From the NCBI GenBank assembly GCA_016929495.1, contig JAFGIS010000419.1:1-41115 (forward strand): a DNA stretch of 41,115 nucleotides, given 5' to 3'. The notes under the pieces were generated by a model that was not told where the DNA came from, ran no database searches, and saw only the letters and a list, made by a program, of their open reading frames with translations. Source of the DNA: Polyangiaceae bacterium. Lineage in GTDB: Bacteria > Myxococcota_A > Polyangia > Polyangiales > Polyangiaceae. This document shows positions 7,568 to 16,697 of the stretch, in pieces (positions within the stretch are counted from its first letter, which is position 1; every line of letters begins with the position of its first letter). A program made the translations under genes and the position numbers.

Positions 7568-9139
7568 CTAGCTCGTGGCTACCGCGGCCGCGCACAGCGC
7601 CCAACTCATGACGCCGAACCCACCCGCCGCCCACAACCGCCCCGTGGCGTCCCAGGCCAGGGCTGACACTCTGGCGTAGTCGGGCATCCCGTCCGGGTCT
7701 TCATCTGTCGACGACGGCGCGCGGACCTCCGCAATCCGCAGCGCGTGGCGACCGGACGCATCGACAGCCACCAAATACGAACACTGCTCGAGCTCGCGGT
7801 ACACCGCCACTCCAACGCAAGCGCGTCCGTTCACCGACGCGGCTGTCAGAGCCGTTGCTCCAGAGCAGCCCGCAATATGGTGGAATCGGACCCCATCGGT
7901 GCAAATGGCGACGCCGCTCGTCGCGCCGGCCACAGCCATCACGTCCTCGGCAGCTGCAAGCAGTATGCCCTGTTCGACAATGACGGTCTCGAGAATCTGG
8001 TCGGGCTCGAGGACGCGCCAGTTGTTGCCGCCGTCGTCGCTGCGCACGAGCTGGTGCCGGCCCCGGCACTCGAGCAACGCTAGAGCCGGGGAGGCCGTCG
8101 GAGAAATCGCAAGCACGCGCCCATGCAGCTCGACAGACGACCACCCCAAGCCGCCGTTGACGCTGCGCAGAAGACGCCCGGAGGAGGTGCGCGCCAGCAC
8201 GGTCGATGGATCCGAGGCGGACGAGCACAGCTCCAGGGACAGGGGCTCATGGGCTCGAACACCGGCGACTCGTCGCCAGCTCTCGAGCCCAGCGCTCGAG
8301 CATCGCTCGGGCGTGGCTCGCGACATGTCCCCACTGCTCGTGGCCAACACGACGGCGGCAGTCGCTCCGGCCGTGCCAGGAGCCAGCGCGACGATGCTGT
8401 CACCGGGCCCGGCCACCCGGTGCTTCACGGAGCAACCACGGTCGAGCCACCAGAGTTCGCTCGCGCCGGCCACGACCCAATCGCCGGCAAGCACGAGCAC
8501 GGCGGATGGAGGCAGGGCCGGCTCCGCGGCCCGTGCGTCCCATGGACTAGCAGCCCAATCGGGAAGCGCTTCGTCGCACGCAGGATCGCCAACGGACGCG
8601 ACGTCGACGAGCTCCACGGTCTCGTCGTCCACATCGCCATCGAGGTCGGGCAACGGTTGTTCCGACAGATCCGTGGCGGGCTCCGGGAGTCCCTCCGCGG
8701 CGCCCCAGCCGCCTTCCAGCGGCAGCTCTTCAATGCCGTAGAAAGCCTCTGGTGCGGCCGGTCCGTCTTCTTCCCCTGCGTCACGCAGGTCCCGATCGTC
8801 TGTGGCATTCAGCAGCTCGCCGATGTCGAGCACCAGCTCGTCCACATCCGCCTCGTTTGGACCGTCCGGCGTGTCTTCCAAGAGCATTCCGATATCGAGA
8901 TCGGACGCGATGGCATCGTCCGTGTCCGCGATGCCTTCGTTTCTTCCCGTGTCCAACACGTCGCTGAACGGGTCCTCCTCCCCCAGTCCCTCCTGGTCGA
9001 GGGCCGCGTCCTCGTCGCGCTCGGATGGACGGTTGCCCGGCAGCTCATCGGCGCACACACGCACCGCGAGCCCAGACTCGGTTCCCTGCGAGGCTGCGGG
9101 TGGTCGGCCGCCTGCGACGGTGGACTCGACGCGCGACAT
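7568..9139 (-). CDS. Asp-box propeller protein with long acidic N terminus, function unknown
   Basis: A 523-residue protein. Residues about 1-200 are extremely acidic and low in complexity (DDAIASDLDIGMLLEDTPDG, DLDGDVDDETVELVDV), probably disordered. From about 215 the sequence is a set of beta-strand repeats with Asp-box (BNR) motifs, S-x-D/N-x-G-x-x-W: SVNGGLGW and SDDGGNNW are clear. Asp-boxes occur in sialidase, sortilin and photosystem-assembly type propellers, so the C-terminal 300 residues are probably a beta-propeller. There is no signal peptide or membrane segment. The ATG at 9139 has no Shine-Dalgarno but has a -10-like TATGCT 5 bp upstream. The role is unknown. Confidence 0.75.
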   Translation of the reverse strand: MSRVESTVAGGRPPAASQGTESGLAVRVCADELPGNRPSERDEDAALDQEGLGEEDPFSDVLDTGRNEGIADTDDAIASDLDIGMLLEDTPDGPNEADVDELVLDIGELLNATDDRDLRDAGEEDGPAAPEAFYGIEELPLEGGWGAAEGLPEPATDLSEQPLPDLDGDVDDETVELVDVASVGDPACDEALPDWAASPWDARAAEPALPPSAVLVLAGDWVVAGASELWWLDRGCSVKHRVAGPGDSIVALAPGTAGATAAVVLATSSGDMSRATPERCSSAGLESWRRVAGVRAHEPLSLELCSSASDPSTVLARTSSGRLLRSVNGGLGWSSVELHGRVLAISPTASPALALLECRGRHQLVRSDDGGNNWRVLEPDQILETVIVEQGILLAAAEDVMAVAGATSGVAICTDGVRFHHIAGCSGATALTAASVNGRACVGVAVYRELEQCSYLVAVDASGRHALRIAEVRAPSSTDEDPDGMPDYARVSALAWDATGRLWAAGGFGVMSWALCAAAVATS

Positions 9140-9144
9140 GCTGC

Positions 9145-9173
9145 AGCATAACGCTGCGAGCCTGGCCTTTCAC
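9145..9173 (-). promoter_or_regulatory. Probable promoter of the propeller gene
   Basis: On the minus strand, GTGAAA (9173-9168) and TATGCT (9150-9145) are 17 bp apart. The -10 box lies 5 bp before the ATG, consistent with a leaderless transcript. The -35 match is partial. Confidence 0.35.
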
Positions 9174-9289
9174 GCGGCGGACGCAGCCGCGTGCGCCCGG
9201 AGCTTTGGCGGTACGTTCGGCCCGGTCGGGTCGCAGCAACGGTTCGTGCCGCCCGTCCGCGCCGGCACAGCCATTCGAGCCCAATGGCC

Positions 9290-9302
9290 TGTCTCCGAGA
9301 CA
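9290..9302. repeat. Short hairpin, TGTCT-AGACA family
   Basis: TGTCT-CCG-AGACA lies in the gap between divergent genes (9139 minus, 9413 plus). The core is the same as in the hairpins at 5249, 7549, 19950 and 28338, but with only 5 paired bases. Because it is between divergent genes it cannot be a terminator for either. Confidence 0.4.
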
Positions 9303-9412
9303 CCAGCCCTCGGCTCGCGCGACAGTGCGCGGCTGGCACTTCCCGCGTGTGGCCAGGCCATGCTATCGGTCGAGCTTCCGGCTCGAGCGAAGAGCGGCCG
9401 GCCCTGCGCAGG

Positions 9413-9715
9413 ATGAACACCACCGCCGCACCACGCCGACACGTGAGGCACGAGTCGACGACTCGCGTCAGCAGGCGGCAACGTGCGCCGGTCGTGTTCG
9501 TGGGCCCCGGCCTCGTGACTCGTCGCGTGCGGGTCGCGCCACAAGACGTCGTCTTCGTCAAGGGTCTGATCGAAGCCAGCGAGGGGCTCGGGGCGCTGTT
9601 CGCGGAGCGCGGCGGCGACCTCTTGCTCGTGGCGACGGATTCACGCTCCGGCGAGCTGGACGAGCTGCTCACCGACCTGGAGGCCGAGGTCGGCGCGATA
9701 GTCACTCGAGCCTAG
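9413..9715 (+). CDS. Small DUF4911-like protein
   Basis: A 100-residue protein starting at ATG 9413. After a basic, probably flexible start, the body reads VRVAPQDVVFVKGLIEASEG, then LGALFAERGGDLLLVATDSR and ELDELLTDLEAEVGAIV. The pattern of a strand, an F/L-(I/L)EA-x-EGL helix and a second strand resembles the short DUF4911 family found in deltaproteobacteria. That assignment is from memory of the pattern, not a search. Function is unknown. An upstream in-frame start would run through the 9290 hairpin and is less likely. The TAG stop is part of a CTAGTGC palindromic repeat. Confidence 0.65.
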   Translation: MNTTAAPRRHVRHESTTRVSRRQRAPVVFVGPGLVTRRVRVAPQDVVFVKGLIEASEGLGALFAERGGDLLLVATDSRSGELDELLTDLEAEVGAIVTRA

Positions 9716-9790
9716 TGCATCGTTTCAATTGAAACGATACCGGTCGGGGGCGGCGAAAAACCCATCGCGTCAATCGAAACGCGGCACTAG
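9712..9790. repeat. Two CTAGTGC-family palindromic repeats in inverted orientation
   Basis: A plus-strand copy (CTAGTGC at 9712-9718, perfect 20-bp palindrome at 9719-9738) faces a minus-strand copy (9790-9763, starting CTAGTGCCGCGTTTCGATTG). The outer CTAGTGC (9712-9718) and GCACTAG (9784-9790) are exact inverted repeats, so the whole 79-bp unit has terminal inverted repeats. Over 30 bp the minus copy matches the 4409-4438 copy at about 23 positions. Confidence 0.7.
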
Positions 9791-10158
9791 CCGCATGGCC
9801 CGGCGATGGCATGTACTGACTCACCGCGGAGCGTCAGGGTGGCCAGTACCTCGGTTTCATCGAATCGAAGGCGCGAGGCACTCGGACCCAACGCTCCTAC
9901 TGTAAAACCTGAGTCATGCTGCGGGCCTGCATGACAGAGCATGCCAAGCGTGACAAACGAACGTCCGACGAAGCTCACTATCGGTCGCACGCTCGGATGG
10001 CCCAGCGCGCGTGCCTTCTGATCTCAACAAGACGCTTGGCTTCCGATCCGACGACGATGGACTTGAGCCACGCGGCTCGGCCGGCCGACTGCTGTCGCTC
10101 GATCGAACACGGCTGTCCGTTGCGATGTGCTGTCCGATGCTCTAGCGTCCCGAGTCTG
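9791..10158. other. Non-coding region upstream of the 10159 gene
   Basis: This 368-bp region has no convincing gene. A 67-codon minus-strand frame (9990-9787) exists, but its stop is merely the CTAG of the repeat and its product resembles nothing I know. TAGCGT at 10143-10148 could be a -10 element for the gene at 10159. Confidence 0.4.
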
Positions 10159-10866
10159 ATGGCTGAACCTGCGGACGTGCGCAGCACAGGAAGTGAATCA
10201 CACGACGAGTCCAACCATGGCTCCGTCCCAATGGAGGTCGACGTACGCGTGCAGCGCGCGTGGCGGAGGTGGCTCGAAGCCCTCGCAACGGACGCGGACG
10301 CAGCGGTGGCGGCGTCGATGGCCTACGCTCAGCTCGACGGTTCAGCCCGCGACCAATGGCTCGCCGCCGTGGAGCAGGAAGCAGACCGGCTGTGCGTACC
10401 CCGGATCGCTTTGTACGCGCCGCTGCTCGCGGTGGAGTCCGATCCCGAGCGGCGGTCGATCATCATGAAATCCATTGGGCCCGGTGACGAAGCGGCTACT
10501 CCACGCGCCTCCACGCGTGCGCTGCAAGGCACCTGTGGCGACGGCCTTCGCGTCGCCGCCATAGTCACCCCCCTGTACATGGATTTCGCGCAAGTCCTGG
10601 CCTGCGGATTCAGAGCAAGCGAGGGCATCGAGTGGGTGCGTCACGACCCCATCGCGGACCGCAGAGACACGCCCAGGGCGGGGGATGAGCTCGCCGGCGT
10701 GACGCTGGAAAACGTGCCGCTCAAACTGCTGGTGGACGAGTTGGCCCATGCCGTCGTGGCACACTCACGCCGCGGAAGAAGTCTGCCCGAAGCGCTGCGG
10801 GCCTTCGCGGACCTATTCGGTGGGCAAGGGCCGACCGAGCTCTGTGCGCGCACACACGGCGGTTGA
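10159..10866 (+). CDS. Hypothetical protein
   Basis: A 235-residue soluble protein with no signal peptide, starting at ATG 10159. I do not recognise a family. The central part (RIALYAPLLAVESDPERRSI) and the C-terminal half (PLYMDFAQVLACGFRASEGIEWVRHDP, then a helical stretch ending in FADLFGG) look like a folded alpha/beta protein. Residues 1-25 are probably disordered. It ends 19 bp before the next gene, so the two are probably co-transcribed. An upstream extension from 9916 is in frame but of low coding quality. Confidence 0.6.
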   Translation: MAEPADVRSTGSESHDESNHGSVPMEVDVRVQRAWRRWLEALATDADAAVAASMAYAQLDGSARDQWLAAVEQEADRLCVPRIALYAPLLAVESDPERRSIIMKSIGPGDEAATPRASTRALQGTCGDGLRVAAIVTPLYMDFAQVLACGFRASEGIEWVRHDPIADRRDTPRAGDELAGVTLENVPLKLLVDELAHAVVAHSRRGRSLPEALRAFADLFGGQGPTELCARTHGG

Positions 10867-10885
10867 CTCGCCTGCGAGCGCGAGC

Positions 10886-11452
10886 ATGCGGACCTCCGAG
10901 GTGCGACCGGTTCGAGCGGCGCTGACGGCCTGCATCGCTGCGGTGAGCTGGGCGTGTGCTTCGAGCTCCCTGCCCGAATCCGCTGCGGCACGAACGCCTC
11001 GGAAAGCTGGGCCAGTGGCGCTCTTCTCGTATCGAGCGACGGATGGTTCGCGCGTGGACAGCGCTCGGATGCGTGGACGCTTCGCCGTGCTGCTATTCAT
11101 CACAACCTTTGACTCGGCTTCACAGTTGATGGCGCGGCAGCTCAACCAGATCCTGCACACATACTCGCCGCGCATCAATGCGGCCGCCATCGTGCTCGAG
11201 GATCCCGACTATGCGCCGCTGGCTCAGGTATTCCGCGACAGCCTGGATCTCGACTACCCGGTCGCTCTGGCAGACGCAGCCACCCTACGCGGCGAGAGCT
11301 CGTTCGGCCTCATCCGCCGCGTGCCGACCCTCGTCGTGCTGGGCCCGCACGCCGAGCGTGTCTGGGAGCGTGAGGGGTTCGTTCCGCCAGCGGTCATCGA
11401 GCAGGCCCTCGATTCCGTGGCCAGGGGCTACGCGCTGTCCGAAGCGCCGTGA
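10886..11452 (+). CDS. Thioredoxin-fold (TlpA/AhpC-like) lipoprotein-like protein lacking the CxxC pair
   Basis: A 188-residue protein with an N-terminal signal-like segment and cysteines at 15 and 24 that could be lipidated (LTAC is the better lipobox, but WAC follows a longer hydrophobic stretch). Residues about 43-185 show a redoxin pattern: ALFSYRATDGSRVDSARMRG, GRFAVLLFITTFDSASQLMA, and a cis-Pro loop in RRVPTLVVLG. At the place where TlpA has WCxxC the sequence is TFDSAS, so no redox-active cysteines are present. A binding or structural role is more likely than disulfide chemistry. It follows the 10159 gene by 19 bp. Confidence 0.6.
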   Translation: MRTSEVRPVRAALTACIAAVSWACASSSLPESAAARTPRKAGPVALFSYRATDGSRVDSARMRGRFAVLLFITTFDSASQLMARQLNQILHTYSPRINAAAIVLEDPDYAPLAQVFRDSLDLDYPVALADAATLRGESSFGLIRRVPTLVVLGPHAERVWEREGFVPPAVIEQALDSVARGYALSEAP

Positions 11453-11620
11453 CGGCCGAGCGGCGGCCTCATGGGGCACCCCGGTGACCTCGATTTCTCC
11501 AGGCAGAGCACGATGCGCCGAGAATCTCGAGCGGCCGCGGCCGCCCGCTCGGACCCGGGTGCTCCGGGCCGAAAAGCGTGGTAATCGAAGGCGGTTGGGG
11601 GCGAGTGAAGGTAGCGAACC

Positions 11621-12829
11621 GTGCAAGATACAAAGAGAGTTGTCCTAGCGTACTCCGGTGGACTCGACACCAGCGTGATCTTGACCTGGCTCCGGGAAAC
11701 GTATGGCTGTGAGGTCATCGCTTGGTGTGCCGACGTCGGACAAGCGGAGGAGCTCACCGGGCTCGAAGCCAAGGCCAAGACGACCGGTGCCGCGGCCTAC
11801 GTGCAGGTCGACCTGCGCGAAAAATTCGTGCGGGACTTCGTCTTCCCGGCCCTCCGCGCCAACGCGATCTACGAAGGAGAGTACCTGCTAGGCACTTCGC
11901 TCGCGCGCCCCTGCATCATCCAGGGCATGATGGAGACGGTCGCCCGAGTGAAAGCCGACGCGATCGCTCACGGCGCGACCGGCAAGGGCAACGACCAGGT
12001 TCGATTCGAGCTCGGCGCCGCGCATTTTGACCCCGGGGTGCGCGTGATCGCCCCGTGGCGCGAATGGACGCTTCGCTCACGCACGGACTGCATCGACTAC
12101 GCTCGCGCCAGGGGGATCCCGATCAGCGCCACGGCCGAGAAGCCGTACTCGATGGATCGCAATCTGCTCCACATCTCCTTCGAGGGCGGGATCCTCGAGG
12201 ACCCATGGAACGAACCCCAGGAAAGCATGTTCGTGCTGACCGCGAGCCCCGAGAAAGCACCCAACGAGCCGCTTTACCTCGAAATCGAGTTCGAGCGTGG
12301 CGATCCAGTCGCTCTGGACGGCAAACGTCTTGCTCCGGGCGAGCTGCTGCAGAAGCTCAACGGTATCGCCGGCTCTCATGGAGTGGGCCGCAGCGACATC
12401 GTGGAGAGCCGCTACGTCGGCATGAAGTCCCGCGGCGTGTACGAGACTCCCGGCGGGACGGTGCTCCACAAGGCGCATCGGGCGATGGAGTCCCTGACGC
12501 TCGATCGCGAACAGATACGAATTCGGGACTCTCTCATTCCCGAGTACGCGACGCTCGTCTACCGCGGCTTCTGGTTCTCCCCGGAGCGCGAGATGCTCCA
12601 GACGATGATCGACGCGACCCAAAGCGTCGTGAACGGCACGGTGCGCATGAAGCTCTACAAGGGCGCAGTGCACGTGGTCGGACGGCGAAGCCCCGACACC
12701 CTCTACCGCGAGGACTTCGTGACGTTCGAGAAAGACAGCGTCTACAACCAGGCGGACGCAACCGGGTTCATCCGTCTCAACGCCCTGCGCCTTCGGCTGC
12801 GTGCGATGCGCGACCGGCGCCAGAGCTAG
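11621..12829 (+). CDS. argG: Argininosuccinate synthase
   Basis: A 402-residue enzyme that joins citrulline and aspartate using ATP, the penultimate step of arginine synthesis. The start is GTG 11621 with GTGAAGG upstream. The N-terminal PP-loop [15 protein letters not shown] is intact. Further family blocks are [38 protein letters not shown] and [20 protein letters not shown]. Length is normal for the family. No other arginine genes lie in the window, so it appears as a single-gene unit. The TAG stop opens a small hairpin. Confidence 0.97.
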   Translation: MQDTKRVVLAYSGGLDTSVILTWLRETYGCEVIAWCADVGQAEELTGLEAKAKTTGAAAYVQVDLREKFVRDFVFPALRANAIYEGEYLLGTSLARPCIIQGMMETVARVKADAIAHGATGKGNDQVRFELGAAHFDPGVRVIAPWREWTLRSRTDCIDYARARGIPISATAEKPYSMDRNLLHISFEGGILEDPWNEPQESMFVLTASPEKAPNEPLYLEIEFERGDPVALDGKRLAPGELLQKLNGIAGSHGVGRSDIVESRYVGMKSRGVYETPGGTVLHKAHRAMESLTLDREQIRIRDSLIPEYATLVYRGFWFSPEREMLQTMIDATQSVVNGTVRMKLYKGAVHVVGRRSPDTLYREDFVTFEKDSVYNQADATGFIRLNALRLRLRAMRDRRQS

Positions 12830-12841
12830 TCAGAAGCTGAC
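12829..12841 (+). terminator. Small hairpin at the argG stop
   Basis: GTCAG-AAG-CTGAC begins at the G of the argG TAG stop. The stem is short (5 bp) and no T-tract follows. It is listed because it repeats the stop-codon-abutting arrangement seen elsewhere in the window. Confidence 0.35.
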
Positions 12842-12850
12842 GGTCTTCCG

Positions 12851-13870
12851 ATGCCAAAGGCGGCTGGCGGACCAGCAGGCGCCGACCAGCGGCTGGTGCC
12901 GGAAGCAGATCCGGAAGCTCTGCGCGAAGCGACCGAACTGAGCGAGCGCTCGGCCAAGCCGGCCGCGATCCGCAACGTCCTGGTCGGGACCGCAGGTTGG
13001 ACCGATCCGACGCTGACTCGGGGAGGCCTGTTCTATCCCACGAGCGCGAGGGACAGTGAGCGTAGGCTCCGCTACTACGCCGAGCACTTCGAGCTCGTCG
13101 AGGTCGACGCAACCTACTACACGCTTCTGCCGGCCGCGGTGGCGGCGAAATGGGCCGAGCACACGCCCCCAGCGTTCAGTTTCGACGTCAAGTCGTTTCC
13201 GGTACTCACGGGCCATCCCATCGACATCGGGCGTCTGGCTCGCGATCTGCGGGCGCGGTTCGCAGAGGCGGGACTGTCTGGGCGGGCCAAGCCATCTAGC
13301 CTGCCGCCGGAGCTCGCCGGACTGCTCGAACAGCGTTTTCGAGCCATGCTTGACCCTCTGCTCGGCTCGGGAAAGCTCGGCAGCGTGCTCCTGCAGTATC
13401 CCCCCTGGTTCGTCGCGAGCCGGGCAAACGCACGGCAGATCGAAGAGACCGCAGACCGTTGGTCCACGGTGCCCTTGAGCGTGGAGTTCCGCCACCCGAG
13501 CTGGCTCGCAGAGGAGCGCCGCGCTCGAGTGCTCGAGCTCTTGGCCCGTCATCGCCTGAGCCTCGTCTGCGTCGACGAACCGGATGCTGTCGCAGGCTCA
13601 CTATCGGCCGTGACGGCCGTCACGTCCCCGAGGCTCGCGGTCATCCGCATGCACGGACGAAATCAGGCGAACTGGCGGCGGGCCACCACGGTACAGGAGC
13701 GCTTCAACTACCTGTACAGCACGCACGAGCTCGAGGGCTTGGTAGGTCGTGCGGTGAAGCTCGCCAGCGAAGCGGAGCGAGTCCATGTAGTGTTCAACAA
13801 CTGCGTGCGCAACTACGCCGTGCTCAATGCCAAGGGCTTCGCAGCGCTGCTGGGCGAAGCGATGGGCTGA
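12851..13870 (+). CDS. DUF72 (YecE-like) protein
   Basis: A 339-residue protein of the DUF72 family, a TIM-barrel-like fold whose biochemical function is unsettled. Diagnostic stretches are VLVGTAGWTDPTL near residue 42, YYAEHFELVEVDATYYTLLP, FSFDVKSFPVLTGHP, LSVEFRHPSWL, RMHGRN and YLYSTHELEGL near the C terminus. It is longer than the usual 250-290 residues because of a roughly 40-residue charged N-terminal extension. The ATG at 12851 is 21 bp after argG with no strong Shine-Dalgarno, so a later start is possible. Downstream, CCCCGGCC (13881-13888) and GGCCGGGG (13924-13931) could form a stem. Confidence 0.9.
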   Translation: MPKAAGGPAGADQRLVPEADPEALREATELSERSAKPAAIRNVLVGTAGWTDPTLTRGGLFYPTSARDSERRLRYYAEHFELVEVDATYYTLLPAAVAAKWAEHTPPAFSFDVKSFPVLTGHPIDIGRLARDLRARFAEAGLSGRAKPSSLPPELAGLLEQRFRAMLDPLLGSGKLGSVLLQYPPWFVASRANARQIEETADRWSTVPLSVEFRHPSWLAEERRARVLELLARHRLSLVCVDEPDAVAGSLSAVTAVTSPRLAVIRMHGRNQANWRRATTVQERFNYLYSTHELEGLVGRAVKLASEAERVHVVFNNCVRNYAVLNAKGFAALLGEAMG

Positions 13871-13949
13871 CGGGCAGCAACCCCGGCCCGCCGACCCGAA
13901 CACGAGGTCTGCTCTAGTCGCGAGGCCGGGGCCGTGGTAGCTCGGCGCG

Positions 13950-14531
13950 GTGACGGATCTGCATTCGGGTCTTTCGTGCGCGCGCCGCATACGCGTTACA
14001 GCGGCGTTGGCTGCCGCGTTCGTCGTGACAACCGGGGCGAGTCCGACTCGAGCGGATGTTTCGTCGTGGTTCTTCTTGGGTGCAGGGCCCACGTGGTTGC
14101 GTCATTCGGGCGACGCGGAGCAGGACTGGACGGTTCGGGCGGACACGGGGCTCGGCACCTCGCCGGCCCATCCGGTCATCATCGGAGGCCTGGGCCGTCT
14201 GGATGCCCACGTCGGTCATGGCGCCGACCTCGGACTGTTGGCGCGGATCGCGAGCCGGAGCTTCGTCTTGGGTGGATGGGGAGCGGCGCTCGATCTCGGG
14301 GCCTACCAGCGCTGGTGGACCCCTCGCTCCACGGGTGGCCAGGCTTCGCTCGTGCTCGGTGCTCCCTGGGGTCTGACCCTCGGTGTGAACGGCGGCATGG
14401 GGACAGGAGACTCTTCGCACTGGGGCGCGACCCTTGGCATCGATTTCGCGCGCCTGACCGTGTACCGCACGTCCGGCGAGAGTTGGTGGATGAATCCGTT
14501 CCCGCCGGGGCCGAAGAGCGGCGACAAGTAG
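13950..14531 (+). CDS. Secreted or outer-membrane hypothetical protein
   Basis: A 193-residue protein from GTG 13950, with a signal peptide (RRIRVTAALAAAFVVTTGASPTRA) and predicted cleavage before DVSSWFF. The mature part is rich in Gly, Trp and alternating hydrophobic residues (GGLGRLDAHVGHGADLGLLA, SFVLGGWGAALDLGAYQRWW, GLTLGVNGGMGTGD), as in small beta-barrel outer-membrane proteins. I do not recognise a named family. It lies 174 bp upstream of the radical SAM operon on the same strand, with a hairpin (GCGGCG 14647-14652, CGCCGC 14659-14664) between them, so it is probably a separate transcript. Confidence 0.65.
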   Translation: MTDLHSGLSCARRIRVTAALAAAFVVTTGASPTRADVSSWFFLGAGPTWLRHSGDAEQDWTVRADTGLGTSPAHPVIIGGLGRLDAHVGHGADLGLLARIASRSFVLGGWGAALDLGAYQRWWTPRSTGGQASLVLGAPWGLTLGVNGGMGTGDSSHWGATLGIDFARLTVYRTSGESWWMNPFPPGPKSGDK

Positions 14532-14691
14532 TTCTCGTCGGAGGCTCTCACAGGATGCTTTCGCCTTCCCCGAGATCCGACGCGTCCTCCCGGTTGCTCG
14601 TTTCGGCGGCCTCCGTTGCCGGTACTCGAGGGCGGCATGACTGAGTGCGGCGTTTCTGCGCCGCCACAGGGCGAATGAGCCCGCGCTGCGC

Positions 14692-14697
14692 TACACT
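14692..14697 (+). promoter_or_regulatory. Possible -10 element of the radical SAM operon
   Basis: TACACT lies 8 bp before the ATG at 14706, a spacing that would give a leaderless or nearly leaderless mRNA. No good -35 box is visible 17 bp upstream, and no Shine-Dalgarno precedes the start. Confidence 0.3.
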
Positions 14698-14705
14698 GCG
14701 CGGCC

Positions 14706-16697
14706 ATGCTCAAGAGGACAGTACGGCTGGCCCTGTGTGTCTCGCTTCTGGCGACGCACGCAGGAGCGGTCGAGATCTTGTCGGCGGACACGCAAGCGTT
14801 CGTTCAGGACAGCGGCGCCATCGACGCCATCTACACCCTCGGATTCCGGGATCCGGAGGGACGCTCCGCTATCAAGCAAATCGGGCAGTTCTACGAACCG
14901 GTGGCTTTCACGCGCGCGCTGCTGCATTCGTCGTCGGGCCAAGTCGACGTCGCAATGAAAAGCCTCGGGGGTGGATACTACAGCGCCGAGTATGCGCGAA
15001 GCGAACCCGCTGGGAAGTACGAGCTCGAGCTGCACTTCCGTAGCGACTACCGTTTTGCCGACCCGACCGTGGCCGACGGCCGGGAGCTTCTTGCCGTGTG
15101 GTTCAACCCGCCGCGCTGGACCCTGCCCGTCGACAAATCCGTGGTCAAGCTCGTGCTGCCGCTGGCGCTGCCGGATGGCGTGAGGGTCCCAGAGGACATC
15201 TCACCGGACATCGTGGACGCGCTCGGTTTCGTTTCGGACCCGAACAACCGGGCGGAGCAGAGTCACTACGCACTCGTGTACGCGGACTACCGCGCCGAGC
15301 GGCGCCTCACCGTGTACGCCGAGCGCGCGAAGCTCGCCCCCCAGGTCACCCATCGGGTACGCGTGTACATCCCGCGTGCGGCCATGCCCAACCTGTCCGC
15401 CGAGCGGACGACGCGCCCGGTGGATGACAGCGCGCAGCGCACGGTCGGGTCCGCGGCCACACCTCGCGCCGACGCGACAGCCTTCTGGGACCTGACCGCG
15501 TGGGACTACCTCAAGCTCTCGCCGTTCATCCTCTTCTTCGGAAACGGGCTGTTGCTCTGCATCGAGCTGCTCTTGTTCGGGCTACCGCTGGCCCTGCTGG
15601 ATCGACGGCTCCAGACGCGTTGGTTCGACGCGGTCTTTGCGCTCAAGGAATCGAAACTCATCCACCCGACGCGCGGGATACTCTTCGGTCTGACGGCCGC
15701 CGTGGTCCTGGTGCGCTTCCTCTGGCTCTGCGCGTCGGCTGTGGCCTGGGGTACGGTCAAGCTTCTGCGCCTGCATCCGCTGCTCGACACCTGGATGAAG
15801 CGACGCGTGCCGGACTACGTTGCCCCGGAGATCACGGTCAGCACCTTCCGTAGGCCCGGGTTCGTACCCGAGCTGCCGGCCGAGGAGGCCGCACTCGTCC
15901 TGGGCCGGCCCATCAAGGCCCTCAACACATTGGTGCTGAGGATGCAGCAGAAGGGGGTCGTGCGCATCGTCAACCGCAACCCCTTGCAGCTGTTCGTGGC
16001 GGACGTCAGCCGCGCCGAGGGACCGGTCGAGCTCGCACTGCTCGAGGCCCTGACGCCGCAGGGCACGCTCACCCGCGAGGGGGTGGACCGAGTGCTCGGC
16101 GAGCTCACGCGCTGCATGCAGCCCAAGGTGTGGCGCGCGGATATCGCGGCCACGGCTGCTGACTACAAGGCGCGAGCGGACAGGGCGTGGAACGAGCTGC
16201 GCGCGGCGCCGTTCGCAACGCGGGGGCGGCTGTTCGAGCTCCATTGGGCACCGCTCTACCTGCACGACGCGTTCTTCTCGATGGTCGGGGAGACCATCGG
16301 GCACGTGCCCGTGGCCAGCGCGGCGGACTCGGCGCTCGGCGCGCTCGCCGGCGTCCGGACCGAGGCTTCACCCCTCGGCGGCGTCATGGCGATCCAGGAT
16401 TTCGCGACCGGTGTCGTCGGGGCGATCGAGCACGGGGTAGCGACTTCCCTCGACCGAATCGAGGCGTTGTTCGGCTTCGACAACGGGGCGCCGAACGGGA
16501 CGCCGAACGGGGTCCCGCCGGGTGCTCCGGCCTACGCCGTCGGGTACGATGCGTGCCACTCCGCCTGCCATTCCGCGTGTCACTCGGCTTGTCATTCTGC
16601 TTGCCACGACGCCTGCCATTCGGCGTGTCACGACGCGTGCGCCTGCCACTCGGCGTGCCATGATGCGTGTCACTCCTCTTGTGCGGGGAGCTTCTGA
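14706..16697 (+). CDS. Exported membrane protein (DUF2207-like layout) with C-terminal CHSA/CHDA Cys-repeat tail
   Basis: A 663-residue protein. A signal peptide (residues 1-21) leads an extracytoplasmic domain (22 to about 260), two hydrophobic segments (about 268-298 and 323-352) and a cytoplasmic-looking region (about 370-590). A Pro/Gly/Asn linker ([14 protein letters not shown]) and a tail of 4-residue units close the protein. The tail starts at Cys617 and is CHSA or CHDA repeated, with 12 Cys and 10 His, ending at Cys659 and AGSF. The overall order resembles DUF2207-type membrane proteins, but I am not sure of that. The stop TGA overlaps the ATG of the radical SAM gene, so the tail is the likely target of that enzyme (inference). 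Metal binding by the Cys/His tail is an alternative. Confidence 0.8.
   Translation: MLKRTVRLALCVSLLATHAGAVEILSADTQAFVQDSGAIDAIYTLGFRDPEGRSAIKQIGQFYEPVAFTRALLHSSSGQVDVAMKSLGGGYYSAEYARSEPAGKYELELHFRSDYRFADPTVADGRELLAVWFNPPRWTLPVDKSVVKLVLPLALPDGVRVPEDISPDIVDALGFVSDPNNRAEQSHYALVYADYRAERRLTVYAERAKLAPQVTHRVRVYIPRAAMPNLSAERTTRPVDDSAQRTVGSAATPRADATAFWDLTAWDYLKLSPFILFFGNGLLLCIELLLFGLPLALLDRRLQTRWFDAVFALKESKLIHPTRGILFGLTAAVVLVRFLWLCASAVAWGTVKLLRLHPLLDTWMKRRVPDYVAPEITVSTFRRPGFVPELPAEEAALVLGRPIKALNTLVLRMQQKGVVRIVNRNPLQLFVADVSRAEGPVELALLEALTPQGTLTREGVDRVLGELTRCMQPKVWRADIAATAADYKARADRAWNELRAAPFATRGRLFELHWAPLYLHDAFFSMVGETIGHVPVASAADSALGALAGVRTEASPLGGVMAIQDFATGVVGAIEHGVATSLDRIEALFGFDNGAPNGTPNGVPPGAPAYAVGYDACHSACHSACHSACHSACHDACHSACHDACACHSACHDACHSSCAGSF
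16554..16682 (+). repeat. Coding repeat: CHSA/CHDA units of the Cys tail
   Basis: Eleven units of about 12 bp, one of them a 2-residue CA unit. Synonymous codons vary freely: Cys is TGC or TGT, His is CAC or CAT, and Ser is TCC, TCG or TCT. This points to selection on the peptide rather than a fresh DNA duplication. CAT and TGT are commoner here than in neighbouring genes. Confidence 0.85.

Noticed and set aside
9787-9990. Minus-strand 67-codon frame ending at the palindromic repeat
   Set aside because: Its stop comes from the repeat, codon third positions are mixed, and no ribosome site or family is seen.
13881-13931. CCCCGGCC / GGCCGGGG inverted repeat as a terminator
   Set aside because: The loop is 35 nt and no T-tract follows. 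It is possible but too weak to list as a feature.
16554-16682. CRISPR-like or minisatellite reading of the CHSA repeat DNA
   Set aside because: The units are 12 bp without spacers, lie in frame inside a gene, and differ at synonymous positions.
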